A program made the position numbers and the translations under genes. The notes under the pieces are model-generated. The model was not told the DNA's origin, ran no database searches, and saw only the letters and a list, made by a program, of their open reading frames with translations. 64,000 nt of DNA from Bacteroidota bacterium (lineage in GTDB: Bacteria > Bacteroidota > Ignavibacteria > Kapaibacteriales > HRBIN21), in assembly GCA_030550275.1 (NCBI GenBank), contig JAUQPR010000001.1, forward strand, positions 113,766 through 177,765, given 5' to 3'. Within the stretch, counting starts at the first letter, position 1, and each line of letters begins with the position of its first letter. This document shows, piece after piece, positions 1-8,791 of the stretch.

Positions 1-1
1 G

Positions 2-277
2 CTCAACCATCCGGAGGTCCTGCTCATTGACGCCCGGCGTCCGGAGGACTTCCAGGCAGGGCATATCCCTGGGGCGCGCAACATCTTCGCCTACGAGTTC
101 CAACTGCACATCCCCGAGCTCATCGCCCTTCCTCGCACCAAGCCCGTGGTAGTCTACTGCGACGGCGGGCAATGCGAACTGAGCCACTACTTAGCCGAGC
201 AGCTCCGCACGCTCGGCTTCCGCAGGATCTACATCTACGAAGGCGGCTGGGCGGAATGGCGCACCCGGCACCCATAG
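2..277 (+). CDS. Rhodanese-like sulfurtransferase, C-terminal part (5' end outside window)
   Basis: The window opens inside a reading frame that stays open from the first bases to a TAG at 275. The 91 visible residues fit the single rhodanese domain: an Asp-Ala-Arg strand near the start (LLIDARRPEDF), the HIPGARN turn, then the active-site loop YCDGGQCELS, whose first Cys would carry the persulfide. The fragment ends with a Gly-Gly-Trp segment, as most rhodaneses do. The substrate is unknown. The stop lies inside the next gene (22-base overlap), so the two are probably co-transcribed and translationally coupled. The N-terminus is missing, so a fused upstream domain cannot be excluded. Confidence 0.85.
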   Translation, partial: LNHPEVLLIDARRPEDFQAGHIPGARNIFAYEFQLHIPELIALPRTKPVVVYCDGGQCELSHYLAEQLRTLGFRRIYIYEGGWAEWRTRHP

Positions 278-1485
278 AACCCAGCGAGGCGCAGTTTGAG
301 CTGCTGCAGTGGCGCTACGGCATTGTGGGACGCTCGCCAGCGCTCCGCCGTGCTATGGAGTTGCTGTTGCAAGCCGCCCCAACGGAGCTGACTGTGCTCA
401 TCACCGGCGAGACGGGTACGGGCAAGGAGCTCTTTGCCCGGGCAATCCATGGCTTGAGCCCACGCCGCCGCTATCCCTTCGTTGTGCTCAACTGCGCGGC
501 AATTCCGGAGACCCTGCTGGAATCGGAGCTCTTCGGGCATGTGCGCGGCGCCTTCACCGGTGCCGTCACCGACCGGCAGGGCTACTTTGAGATTGCCAAC
601 CGCGGGACGCTGTTCCTGGACGAAATTGGAGAGCTGCCGCCGGCACTCCAGGTCAAGCTGTTGCGGGTGCTGGAGACGGGCGAATTCTCCCCGCTCGGCT
701 CCACCGAAGTACGCCATACCGACGTTCGGCTCATCGCTGCAACGAACCGCGACCTGGAGCGCGCCGTCGAAGAGGGCACCTTCCGGCAAGACCTCTTCTT
801 CCGGCTCAACGCCGTGCGGATCCATCTACCGCCGCTGCGGGAGCGCCCGGAGGATATCCCGCTGCTGGTGGAATACATCGCCACGCGCACGTGCGAACGG
901 CTGGGGATCGAGTTCGAAGGCATCACCCCGGAAGCGCTGCAACTGCTCCAGCAATACCACTGGCCGGGCAACGTGCGCCAACTCCGCAATCTGGTCGAAA
1001 CGATGGTGACGCTGGAGCACGGGCGCCTGATTACGCCCGAGCTTGTGCGCAAGTACCTGCCCGAAGAGCGCCCCACCGAGGCAGCTATGCCCGTGCCGGT
1101 TCAGCGCGCGATCGTTGCGCTCCCGCGCCCAACGGCACCGCTGGCGGGATTCGATACCGGCTTGCTCTACCGTGTGCTGCTGGACATCCGCAGCGAGCTC
1201 TCCGAACTGCGCCGTGCTGTTGCACTGCTTGCCCCAACGCTGGAGCTACTCGAGCAGAAGCTGGAGCGCTTCGAGCAGCATCTGCACAGCAGCGATTCGG
1301 ACGAGCACACCATCCGATTGCGCGATGAGGCGGATTTCCGGCTCCAGGAGCTGGAGCGTCGGCTCATCCTGGCAGCGCTAAAGCGCTTCGGCGGGAACCG
1401 GCGCCGAGCAGCTCGCGCCCTGGGCATCAGCGAACGCACCCTCTACCGCAAGCTCTCCGAGTACGGCTTGGGGGAGATGCTCTGA
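256..1485 (+). CDS. Sigma-54-dependent transcriptional activator without receiver domain
   Basis: A 409-residue AAA+ enhancer-binding protein. Visible in order are Walker A GETGTGKE (about residue 51), the sigma-54 contact loop GAFTGA (about 98), Walker B LFLDEIGE (about 118), an arginine-rich sensor region, a Leu/Glu-rich linker that looks like a coiled coil (about 300-350), and a C-terminal Fis-type helix-turn-helix (RRAARALGISERTLYRK). There is no response-regulator domain: only about 20 residues precede the AAA+ module, so control must come through the linker, a partner protein or expression level. I chose the ATG at 256; an in-frame start at 172 would add 28 low-quality residues lying over the rhodanese gene. 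Its stop shares one base with the start of mutY. Confidence 0.93.
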   Translation: MAHPAPIEPSEAQFELLQWRYGIVGRSPALRRAMELLLQAAPTELTVLITGETGTGKELFARAIHGLSPRRRYPFVVLNCAAIPETLLESELFGHVRGAFTGAVTDRQGYFEIANRGTLFLDEIGELPPALQVKLLRVLETGEFSPLGSTEVRHTDVRLIAATNRDLERAVEEGTFRQDLFFRLNAVRIHLPPLRERPEDIPLLVEYIATRTCERLGIEFEGITPEALQLLQQYHWPGNVRQLRNLVETMVTLEHGRLITPELVRKYLPEERPTEAAMPVPVQRAIVALPRPTAPLAGFDTGLLYRVLLDIRSELSELRRAVALLAPTLELLEQKLERFEQHLHSSDSDEHTIRLRDEADFRLQELERRLILAALKRFGGNRRRAARALGISERTLYRKLSEYGLGEML

Positions 1486-2417
1486 TGGAGCGCGAACGCA
1501 TCCACCGGAGGCTACTCCAGTGGTACCGCCATCGCCGCCGTCCACTCCTGTGGCGGCAGCGGAGCTGGACGCCCTACGAGGTGCTCGTCCGCGAGGTCAT
1601 GCTGCAGCAGACCCAGAGCAGCCGAGTGGAGCAGGCGCTCCCCGCCTTCCTGCAACGCTTCCCGACGCTGCAGGCGCTGGCAGCAGCACCTCTGGCGGAC
1701 GTACTGCAGCAGTGGGCTGGACTGGGGTACTACGCCCGTGCCCGTGCGCTGTGGCGCTGCGCCCGCCTACTCCTGGAGCGCTACGGCGCCACCATCCCCG
1801 AGGATGAGCGTCTGCTGCGCCGCTTGCCTGGAATCGGTCCGTACACCTCGGCAGCGCTGCTGGTGTTCGCCTTCGGGCGGCAGGATGTGCCGCTCATCGA
1901 CACGAACATCCGTCGGGTGCTGCTGCGCGTGACCGGCTTGGCTGCAACACCGCCTGCGCCGGCACAGCTTCGAGAGCTGGCGCGCGCATGGATTCCCACG
2001 GGCGCTTCGGCAGAGTGGCACGAAGCGCTCATGGACCTGGGAGCGACCATCTGCACGGCACGCCATCCCCGATGCAGTGAGTGCCCCATCGGGCAATGGT
2101 GCCGCAGCGCCCACCGTGTTCCACCCCCACCGCCGCGCTCGGCTCGGCGCGAGCCCGAGTTTGCCGGTCTGCCACGCAGACTTTGGCGTGGACGGCTGCT
2201 GCGGCTCCTCGTCGAGCGCAATCCGCTCCCGCTGAAGCACGCAGCAGAGCTGCTCTTCGGTCCGGCACCCTCGGTGGAGCAGCGCCGCTGGCTGCTTGAG
2301 CTCGTTGCCGCGCTGGAGCGCGATGGCTTGCTCGACCGCCGCAATGGTATCCTCTGCCTGCCCAATGCACCGCAGGCGCCGAGAGAGTCCATCCCCTCTG
2401 CCGGAGAGCCCCGATGA
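1485..2417 (+). CDS. mutY: A/G-specific adenine DNA glycosylase
   Basis: Removes adenine mispaired with 8-oxoguanine in base-excision repair. The 310 residues contain the N-terminal EVMLQQTQ motif with the catalytic-region Glu, the helix-hairpin-helix LPGIGPYTSAA (about 114), the Asp of DTNIRRV (about 139) and a C-x6-C-x2-C-x5-C cluster (about 189-206) for the 4Fe-4S centre. The usual C-terminal NUDIX-like domain that reads 8-oxoG is missing. In its place is a tail of about 90 residues that resembles a small winged helix (RLLRLLVERNPLPLKHAAE). Start and stop overlap both neighbours (1 and 4 bases), which marks one operon with the sigma-54 activator and the two envelope genes that follow. Confidence 0.92.
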   Translation: MERERIHRRLLQWYRHRRRPLLWRQRSWTPYEVLVREVMLQQTQSSRVEQALPAFLQRFPTLQALAAAPLADVLQQWAGLGYYARARALWRCARLLLERYGATIPEDERLLRRLPGIGPYTSAALLVFAFGRQDVPLIDTNIRRVLLRVTGLAATPPAPAQLRELARAWIPTGASAEWHEALMDLGATICTARHPRCSECPIGQWCRSAHRVPPPPPRSARREPEFAGLPRRLWRGRLLRLLVERNPLPLKHAAELLFGPAPSVEQRRWLLELVAALERDGLLDRRNGILCLPNAPQAPRESIPSAGEPR

Positions 2418-3211
2418 GAGCTCCGCACGTTGCCTTCGCCGCCGTCCTTGTGCTCGCCACGCTACCGCAGCAGCCGGATTGCCCCCCGGGGCAGTGGGCT
2501 CGGAGCATCCCGAACGAAGCCTTTGGATTCGGCGAGCGGCTGGAATTCGACGTCAAATACCGCTTCATTACTGCCGGGCAGGCTTACTTCCAGATTGCCC
2601 CGCAGCCGGTCTACCGGCACGGTCGCCCCTGCTACGAGATCCGCTTCGAAGTCCGCTCCCTGCCCGTGCTGGACTGGCTCTACCGCGTGCGCGATCTGTA
2701 CCGCACCGTCGTTGACGTTGCCGGCATCTTCCCCTACGAGTTCGAACAGCGCATCCGCGAAGGCAACTACCGACGGGACTTCTCTGCCGTGCTCGACCAC
2801 GCTAACTGCCGCGCCCGCACAAACGAGGGCGAATTCCCCATCCCGCGCTACGTGCAGGATATTGTCTCGGCGTTCTACTACGTGCGCACGCTGCCCCTGT
2901 CGAGGATGCCCAAGGACACGGTGCTGCAGCTCCAGAACTTCTACGGCACGAAGACCTACGAGCTGGGCGTGCGTGTGCACGGCAAGCAGATTGTCACCGT
3001 TGCTGCCGGGACCTTCCGCTGCGTCGTCGTTGAGCCGCTGGTCGTCGAAGGCGGTCTCTTCCGCAGCGAAGGGCGCATCCTGATCTGGCTGAGTGACGAT
3101 GACCGCAAGATTCCGGTCAAGGTCGCAACCAAGGTGCTCATCGGCACTATCGATGCTGAGCTGACGGGCTACTCCGGGCTGCGCGGACCGCTCCTGGCAA
3201 AGCTGCGATGA
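2414..3211 (+). CDS. DUF3108-family periplasmic protein
   Basis: A 265-residue protein with a short hydrophobic N-terminus (MRAPHVAFAAVLVLATL) that reads as a signal peptide, followed by an all-beta pattern. FGFGERLEFDVKYRFITAG near residue 36 and the later KIPVKVATKVLIGTIDAEL are hallmarks of the DUF3108 family, known in Gram-negative bacteria and of undefined function. The gene starts inside mutY (ATGA) and ends inside the LolA-like gene (ATGA). That pairing suggests a periplasmic or outer-membrane lipid or lipoprotein role, because both families fold as open beta barrels able to hold a hydrophobic ligand. The role is inference; the family call is fairly secure. Confidence 0.8.
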   Translation: MRAPHVAFAAVLVLATLPQQPDCPPGQWARSIPNEAFGFGERLEFDVKYRFITAGQAYFQIAPQPVYRHGRPCYEIRFEVRSLPVLDWLYRVRDLYRTVVDVAGIFPYEFEQRIREGNYRRDFSAVLDHANCRARTNEGEFPIPRYVQDIVSAFYYVRTLPLSRMPKDTVLQLQNFYGTKTYELGVRVHGKQIVTVAAGTFRCVVVEPLVVEGGLFRSEGRILIWLSDDDRKIPVKVATKVLIGTIDAELTGYSGLRGPLLAKLR

Positions 3212-3771
3212 GGTATGCCCTGGCATCCCTGCTGCTGATGATGGTGGCGCTGGGCTCGGAGAGCGCCATCCGGCAGCACTACAGCCGGCTGCAGAGCTTC
3301 TCCGCTGAGCTGCTCAACGCCGAAGGGCAGCGCTTCCGACTGCTTGCTGCACGGGGAAAGCGCTTCCGACTGGAGGCTCCGGAGTACCTGCTGGTGTGCG
3401 ACGGCACCACGCTGTGGAGCTACTACCCGGCGCGGCGGCAGGCGTTGCGCTCGCACGCTCCCGACCACACGGGAGAGCTGGAGGAGCTCCTCCTGCAGCT
3501 CCTTCAGCGGGCTGAGCTGCGCATTCTGCGCCGCTCGGGCGATACCGTAGAGCTCCGCGTCGAACCGCTGCATGGCGGGGCAGAGTGGTTCCAAGGAGCG
3601 CTTCTGTGGCTGCGCCGTTCGGATTGGGCTCCTCTCCGGGTGGAGCTCTCCACCGCTATGGGTCCTCAGCGCTGGCAGGTGCGGAATTTCCGTGCCAACC
3701 CCGCACTGTCGCCCGATACCTTTCGCTTCCGCCCACCGCCGGGGACGGAGGTGCTGGAGCTGGGTCAGTAG
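3208..3771 (+). CDS. LolA-like outer-membrane lipoprotein carrier
   Basis: A 187-residue secreted protein with a short signal sequence (MRYALASLLLMMVALG), then alternating beta strands. LLVCDGTTLWSYYPARRQA and the C-terminal WQVRNFRANPALSPDTFRF are characteristic of the LolA/LolB fold, which ferries lipoproteins across the periplasm. LolA proteins diverge strongly, so lolA is not assigned with certainty; a different periplasmic lipid carrier is possible. It overlaps the DUF3108 gene by 4 bases and runs head-on into the prenyl synthase, sharing 7 bases with it. A LolC/E-like permease gene lies near 30 kb and could be its partner. Confidence 0.75.
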   Translation: MRYALASLLLMMVALGSESAIRQHYSRLQSFSAELLNAEGQRFRLLAARGKRFRLEAPEYLLVCDGTTLWSYYPARRQALRSHAPDHTGELEELLLQLLQRAELRILRRSGDTVELRVEPLHGGAEWFQGALLWLRRSDWAPLRVELSTAMGPQRWQVRNFRANPALSPDTFRFRPPPGTEVLELGQ

Positions 3772-4751
3772 CTGCGCTGCTCAAGCTGCGCGATGAGCTC
3801 CCGCAGAAGGTGCTGCGCCGGTGTTTGAGGGAGCTGCTCGAGTATCTGCATCGCCTGGGCGTACTCCTGCGCCACCAGTTGGCGCGCTTCCTGGAGTGTT
3901 CCCAGCTCGTCCAACAGCGCCACCATTGCCGGAATCTCCTCCGGACGTGCTCCCCGCTGCTGCCGGTAACGCACCAGCAGCGGATGCTCCGGAGCCAGCT
4001 CCAGTGCCCGAATGACGGGGTAGGTCAGTTTGCCCTCGCGCAGGTCCTGCCCGACGGGTTTACCCAGCTCCTCCTCGGTGCCTGTGAGGTCCAGCACGTC
4101 ATCCTGCACTTGGAATGCCCTCCCCAGGTGGAACCCCAGCCTCTGGAGCTGTTCGCGGGTCTTGCGCCCAACGTGTCCGACGATTGCGCCCATCTCCAGC
4201 GCGGCTTGCAGCAATGCCACCGTTTTGCCCTCGATCACACGCCAGTACTCCTCCAGCCGCGGCTGCCGCTGCGGCAGCTCTAAATCGAGCGCTTGCCCCT
4301 CGGAGACCTCCAGCACCGCTGAACTCATCACCCCTATCAGCTCGCCAAAGCCGGGATGCTCCCGATAGCGCTCCAGCAGCCGATAGCAGAGCCCCAGCAG
4401 CACATCCCCAGCGAGGATCGCAAGCGGCTCCCCCCACGCATGGTGCACCGTCGGCTGCCCCCGCCGCAGCAGTGAACGGTCCATGATGTCATCGTGCACC
4501 AGCGTGAAGGCATGGAAGAGCTCCACCGCGACCGCTGCCTCCAGCGCCTCCATCGGTGATGCCCCCTCCGAGCCTGACGCCAGCATGCACAGCAGAGGGC
4601 GCATCCGCTTCCCAGGAAGCCGCACAACGTAGGCAACGATTTGGCACAGCACGCCCTGCGGGCTCAACTGCTCAGGAACCCGCTGCAGGCGCTCCTCGAC
4701 GCATTGCCGGAGCTGCTCCACTGTGAAGCCGTGCTCGGAAGCTCGCGTCAT
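3765..4751 (-). CDS. Trans-isoprenyl diphosphate synthase (probably short chain)
   Basis: Condenses isopentenyl diphosphate onto allylic diphosphates. The 328 residues carry both Asp-rich motifs: DDIMD at 87-91, followed by the RRGQPTVH segment, and QDDVLD at 216-221, followed by GKPVGQDLREGKLTYP. The fifth residue before the first motif is Phe82. A bulky residue there is known to stop chain growth early, so a C15-C20 product (FPP/GGPP) is more likely than a quinone side chain. I chose the ATG at 4751 because it overlaps the hexosaminidase stop (ATGA); the longer open frame upstream lies over that gene. Last gene of the leftward operon. Confidence 0.9.
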   Translation of the reverse strand: MTRASEHGFTVEQLRQCVEERLQRVPEQLSPQGVLCQIVAYVVRLPGKRMRPLLCMLASGSEGASPMEALEAAVAVELFHAFTLVHDDIMDRSLLRRGQPTVHHAWGEPLAILAGDVLLGLCYRLLERYREHPGFGELIGVMSSAVLEVSEGQALDLELPQRQPRLEEYWRVIEGKTVALLQAALEMGAIVGHVGRKTREQLQRLGFHLGRAFQVQDDVLDLTGTEEELGKPVGQDLREGKLTYPVIRALELAPEHPLLVRYRQQRGARPEEIPAMVALLDELGTLQEARQLVAQEYAQAMQILEQLPQTPAQHLLRELIAQLEQRSY

Positions 4752-6262
4752 GAACTCAGCTCTGGAGGTTCGACCCCACATAACCGCAGCGCTGCAGCAA
4801 CCACGCTGGGTTCGGTATCGGAGTAGGTGCGCATGACCGCCCGAACAGCCTGCGGAACCGGCACCCAAGGCGTTCCCAGGAGCACGGCGATCGCTGGCGT
4901 TGTTCCGACCAATTCTGCCGCAAGCTCTGCCCAACGCCGCAGCGTACGGGGCGGCACCCGAGGTGCAGCGAAGAACGCCACAACGATAAGCTCCGGAGAA
5001 GCAAGCGCCGCTTTGAGCCGCACCAGCTCCTCGGGGCTAATCTCGGCGCTGACGTAGGCAAACTCGCACTGCTGCTGCGTGTGCTGCGCCAACAGCCGGA
5101 AAAACAGTGTCGCCTGCGGAGACTGCTGCTGCTCCACCAACGCAAACGCGGCAAAGGTGCGGTAGCGCGTGAGCGGAAGCAGCTCTGCCGGGGCTTCGAG
5201 CTCGATTGCTCTCCAGGCACTGGCAAGCGCCTGTGCAAGCTGCTGCGACTGCGGCGGTTCCGGCTCCGAGCTCCCCTGCGCTGGTGCAACCCGCAGGCGC
5301 ATCTGATGCACCCGCGAGAGGCTCTGCCGGCGCTGCTGCCGAAGCTCCTCGGAACACTCCAGGGCGTGTTCGGCTGCCGCGACTGCCTCGTCTGGATCGG
5401 CGGGCATCAGGAGTAGGTCCACCCCGGCTCGGAGTGCGGCTTCTACGGCTTGCGCTGTGGAGAAGTGGCGGGTGATCGCGCCCATATCGAGCGCATCGGT
5501 CACGATGACGCCTTCGTAGCCCAACTCCTGCCGCAGTGCCGCAACGCAGGCAGGGGAGAGCGAAGCTGGCAGCTCCTGCGCCTCCAGGGCTGGCACGTGC
5601 AGATGCCCCAGCATCACGCTGCAAACTCCCGCGCCAATTGCTGTGCGGAAGGGCTCCCATTCGCGCTGCCGCAGCGTCTGCCCATCTACCGGGAGCGTGG
5701 GGAGCTCTTCGTGCGAATCCACCCATGTTGCGCCATGCCCGGGGAAGTGCTTGGCGCAAGCCCAGAGCCCCTGTGCCTGCGTTCCCTGAACCCACGCAGC
5801 AATGTGCGGGGCAGCTTGGGCTGCCGTCTCTCCAAAGGCGCGAACGCCGATGACGGGATTCTCCGGCTGGCTTGCCAGGTCACACACTGGCGCCAGGTTC
5901 CAGGTGATGCCAATGCGACGGGCGTCAGCCGCAATCCACGCGGCAATTCGCGCGGTCAGCTCCGTCTGCCCCAGCCGCCCCAGCGCAAAAGCCCGCGGGA
6001 AGGCAACGCCATCCTCAAAGCGCATCGGCAAGCCGTACTCCAGGTCCGCAGCCACCACCAGCGGATAGGGTGCAAGCCCCACCAGTTCAGCAACGGCAGC
6101 AGCGGCGTGTTCGCAATCTCCGCCGAAGAGGCAAACCCCTCCTAGCCCTTCGGCGACCAGCGCCTGCAGATGCCTCCGGTAGTGCGCATCGCGCCAGTAC
6201 TGGGGGACGTCCAGCCGGAGCACGATGCTGCGCAATGCCAACCAGCGCGGCGGTGCACTCAT
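4748..6262 (-). CDS. Glycoside hydrolase family 3 beta-N-acetylhexosaminidase (NagZ-like)
   Basis: A 504-residue GH3 enzyme. The N-terminal barrel shows GGVCLFGGD, NLAPVCDLA, the NagZ-type loop KHFPGHG with the acid/base His region (about residue 170) and VTDALDMGAI, whose Asp is the expected nucleophile. These motifs fit enzymes that release beta-linked GlcNAc from peptidoglycan fragments. NagZ itself is about 340 residues; here roughly 170 more follow, resembling the C-terminal alpha/beta domain of longer Gram-positive or Bacteroidota GH3 hexosaminidases. No signal peptide is obvious, so a cytoplasmic recycling role is plausible. It overlaps both neighbours by 4 bases. Confidence 0.88.
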   Translation of the reverse strand: MSAPPRWLALRSIVLRLDVPQYWRDAHYRRHLQALVAEGLGGVCLFGGDCEHAAAAVAELVGLAPYPLVVAADLEYGLPMRFEDGVAFPRAFALGRLGQTELTARIAAWIAADARRIGITWNLAPVCDLASQPENPVIGVRAFGETAAQAAPHIAAWVQGTQAQGLWACAKHFPGHGATWVDSHEELPTLPVDGQTLRQREWEPFRTAIGAGVCSVMLGHLHVPALEAQELPASLSPACVAALRQELGYEGVIVTDALDMGAITRHFSTAQAVEAALRAGVDLLLMPADPDEAVAAAEHALECSEELRQQRRQSLSRVHQMRLRVAPAQGSSEPEPPQSQQLAQALASAWRAIELEAPAELLPLTRYRTFAAFALVEQQQSPQATLFFRLLAQHTQQQCEFAYVSAEISPEELVRLKAALASPELIVVAFFAAPRVPPRTLRRWAELAAELVGTTPAIAVLLGTPWVPVPQAVRAVMRTYSDTEPSVVAAALRLCGVEPPELSS

Positions 6263-6729
6263 GGCTCAATGTGGACGCTCTCCCCTTCGTGCTGCCGAAT
6301 CAGGCTCCGGTAGGCGTCCTGAATGCGTTCGGGACGCTGGGTAGCGGGATTCAGATGCACCATCACCGTGCGCGCCCGCGCCAGAAGATGCCCATCGGGC
6401 TGCCGGCAGACCAATTGCTCAAAGCCCAACGAGCTGCGCCCGATGTAGGCAACGCGCGTGAGCACCTCGTACTCCTGATCGAACTGCGCCGCGGTGAAGT
6501 AGTCGATCTCGATGCGGGCAACCACAAAGCGGTGCTTCGTGATGAAGGTCTGCTCGTCAATGGGCAAGCCCAGATGGCGGAAGTACTCCACGCGCGCCAC
6601 CTCCAGCCACTGCAGGTAGACAGCGTTGTTGACGATGCCCTGGCGGTCCACCTCGTGCGAACGGACCCGCCCGGAGAGCCGATGCCGGAAGTGCTCGGGT
6701 TCGACGACATTCCACCGATCCACGCTCAT
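6259..6729 (-). CDS. Hotdog-fold acyl-CoA thioesterase (YbgC/FadM type)
   Basis: A 156-residue single hotdog domain. The segment [20 protein letters not shown] followed by EVARVEYF matches the 4-hydroxybenzoyl-CoA thioesterase/YbgC family, in which the Asp of EVDRQG is the catalytic carboxylate. The central strands ([19 protein letters not shown]) also fit. It should hydrolyse acyl-CoA or acyl-ACP thioesters in the cytoplasm; chain-length preference cannot be read. It sits between threonine aldolase and the GH3 gene with ATGA overlaps on both sides, which shows operon membership but not a shared pathway. Confidence 0.87.
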   Translation of the reverse strand: MSVDRWNVVEPEHFRHRLSGRVRSHEVDRQGIVNNAVYLQWLEVARVEYFRHLGLPIDEQTFITKHRFVVARIEIDYFTAAQFDQEYEVLTRVAYIGRSSLGFEQLVCRQPDGHLLARARTVMVHLNPATQRPERIQDAYRSLIRQHEGESVHIEP

Positions 6730-7760
6730 GTGAGCAACGCCCGTGTGGCACGGATGACAGCATGCGCCGCGTCAATTGCCTGCTGGCGCCCAATGTGCAA
6801 ATGGAATACCGCGCGAGCATATCCAGGCATACCGGCGCTCAGGAGCACCCCCTCCTGCCGGCATGCCTGCGCAAACTGTGCAAAGGTGAGGTGCGCAGGA
6901 TAGCGGAAGACCACGATGTTGGTTTGCACCCGCCGGAGCTCCAGTTGCAGCAGGGCAGATTCCGCAAGGAGCTGCGCGAAGAGGCGGGCGTGTTCATGGT
7001 CCTCGTGCAAGCGCTCCAGATGGTGCTGGAGTGCGTACAACCCTGCAGCGGCGAGGATTCCTGCCTGACGCATCCCTCCACCCAGGAGCTTGCGCCAGCG
7101 GCGCGCCTCGGCGATGAACTCCCGGCTGCCGGCAATCACCGAGCCGACCGGCGCCCCCAGCCCCTTGGACAAGCTGACCATGACGCTATCGGCAAGCTCG
7201 GCATAGTGCCGCGGCGGTATCCCGGTCGCCACCGAGGCATTCCACAGCCGGGCACCGTCCAGATGCACGGCAAGCCCACGCTGGCGGGCAAGTTGCGCTA
7301 CCTCTTGGCAGTAGGACAGCGGCAGAATCGTCCCCCCGTGCCGATTGTGCGTGTTCTCCAAGCAAATGAGTGCCGTGCGCGGGAAGTAGTACTCAGGCGG
7401 GCGAATGGCACGCTGGATCGCCTCCACAGGCATCTGCCCCAGCTCCGACGCGATCGGCACAAGCTGCACGCGGGCAATAACCGCCGGCGCTGCAGTCTCG
7501 TACGTCACGATGTGCGAGGCTGCCTCAAGGATGACCTCATCGCCGCTGCGGCAATGCACCGCCAGGCAGATCTGATTGCCCATCGTGCCGCTGGGAACGA
7601 AGAGGGCAGCCTCTTTGCCCAACAGCTCGGCAACATACTCCTGCAATCGGTTGACCGAGGGGTCCTCACCGAAGACATCATCGCCGACGGGCGCCTGGGC
7701 GATGACGCGCCGCATCTCCTCGGTCGGTTGCGTGACCGTGTCGCTGCGCAAATCGATCAT
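6726..7760 (-). CDS. ltaE: Low-specificity L-threonine aldolase
   Basis: A PLP enzyme cleaving L-(allo)threonine to glycine and acetaldehyde. The 344 residues begin with the diagnostic [17 protein letters not shown] and continue with [27 protein letters not shown] and ENTHNRHGG. The PLP lysine lies in [15 protein letters not shown]. The ATG at 7760 gives the standard N-terminus of the family; the frame is open far upstream, but that part lies over the next gene. It overlaps the thioesterase by 4 bases and is separated from the dehydratase by a 41-base gap with no clear signal. Confidence 0.93.
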   Translation of the reverse strand: MIDLRSDTVTQPTEEMRRVIAQAPVGDDVFGEDPSVNRLQEYVAELLGKEAALFVPSGTMGNQICLAVHCRSGDEVILEAASHIVTYETAAPAVIARVQLVPIASELGQMPVEAIQRAIRPPEYYFPRTALICLENTHNRHGGTILPLSYCQEVAQLARQRGLAVHLDGARLWNASVATGIPPRHYAELADSVMVSLSKGLGAPVGSVIAGSREFIAEARRWRKLLGGGMRQAGILAAAGLYALQHHLERLHEDHEHARLFAQLLAESALLQLELRRVQTNIVVFRYPAHLTFAQFAQACRQEGVLLSAGMPGYARAVFHLHIGRQQAIDAAHAVIRATRALLT

Positions 7761-7801
7761 GGCTGCGTGCACTGCCGTTGGAGCAAAAATAGGGCTGGGC
7801 T

Positions 7802-8791
7802 TCAAATCAGGTAATCCTCTGGGCGAAAGCTCTGCAGCCGCTGGGCAAAGTAGGCGATGGTCTGCTGCAAGCCCTGTTGCAGAGTCCAGCGGGGAGCCCA
7901 TCCCAGCACCGTGCGGGCTGCGGTGGCATCGGCGCAGAGGCGCTCGACCTCGCTGGTCTCGGGGCGCTGCCGCCGGGCTTCGCTCCGCACCGGAATTCCC
8001 TGGCGCCCCATCAGGCGGAGGATCTCTGCACACAGCTCCTCGACACTCACCTCCTGCCCCGTACCCAGATTGAAGCTGCGCCCGAGAATCCGCTCCAGCG
8101 GTGCGTGTAAGCACGCCAGGAAGCCAGCAACGGTATCGGCAACGTAGAGCAGGTCGCGCCGCGTGTGGCGATTGCCCAAGCGGATCTCGTTGCGCTGCAA
8201 GGCTTGCAGGATAATCGTCGGCACAATTGCGCGCGGACTCTGCCGAGGTCCATACGTGTTGAAGGGGCGCAGCACCACCACCGGCACGCCGTAGCTTGCC
8301 CAGAAGCTCAGTGCCAGCGCATCCGCAGCGACCTTCGTCGCAGCATAGGGCGATTGCGGCTTAAGGGGATGCTGCTCATCCATCGGGATGCGCTGTGCCG
8401 TGCCGAACACCTCGCTTGTGGAGGTCACCACCACACGCTCGGGCTGCTCCTCCAGAGCCGCCAGGAGGACATTGAGCGTGCCCACCACGTTGGTCTCGAG
8501 CACCTCGCGCGGGTGCACATAGGAGTAGGGGATACTGATTGCCGCTGCCAGGTGCAGCACCGCTGTGCACTGCCGAACCGCCCGGCGCACGCATTCAGCA
8601 TCGCGGATATCGCCGCGCACCACCTCCACCTCGGAGAGCAGCTCCGCAGGCAGCTCCTCCAGCTTGCCCAGGCTTCCGGAGGAGACGTAGCGTACCAGCG
8701 CCCGCACTCGGTAGCCCTGCCGCACGAGCTCCTCGACCAGATGGCTCCCGATAAAGCCGCCAGCACCCGTGACCAGCACCCGCTGACTCAT
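7802..8791 (-). CDS. NAD-dependent sugar-nucleotide 4,6-dehydratase (LegB-like extended SDR)
   Basis: A 329-residue extended short-chain dehydrogenase. It has the NAD-binding [20 protein letters not shown] at the N-terminus, [15 protein letters not shown], the [10 protein letters not shown] active-site strand and the YxxxK pair in [15 protein letters not shown]. Then come [20 protein letters not shown] and [10 protein letters not shown]. This run of motifs resembles LegB, the GDP-GlcNAc 4,6-dehydratase of legionaminic-acid pathways, more than GalE. No other leg gene is next to it, so substrate and product are uncertain. It overlaps the glycosyltransferase (ATGA), which supports a surface-glycan role. 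Confidence 0.82.
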   Translation of the reverse strand: MSQRVLVTGAGGFIGSHLVEELVRQGYRVRALVRYVSSGSLGKLEELPAELLSEVEVVRGDIRDAECVRRAVRQCTAVLHLAAAISIPYSYVHPREVLETNVVGTLNVLLAALEEQPERVVVTSTSEVFGTAQRIPMDEQHPLKPQSPYAATKVAADALALSFWASYGVPVVVLRPFNTYGPRQSPRAIVPTIILQALQRNEIRLGNRHTRRDLLYVADTVAGFLACLHAPLERILGRSFNLGTGQEVSVEELCAEILRLMGRQGIPVRSEARRQRPETSEVERLCADATAARTVLGWAPRWTLQQGLQQTIAYFAQRLQSFRPEDYLI

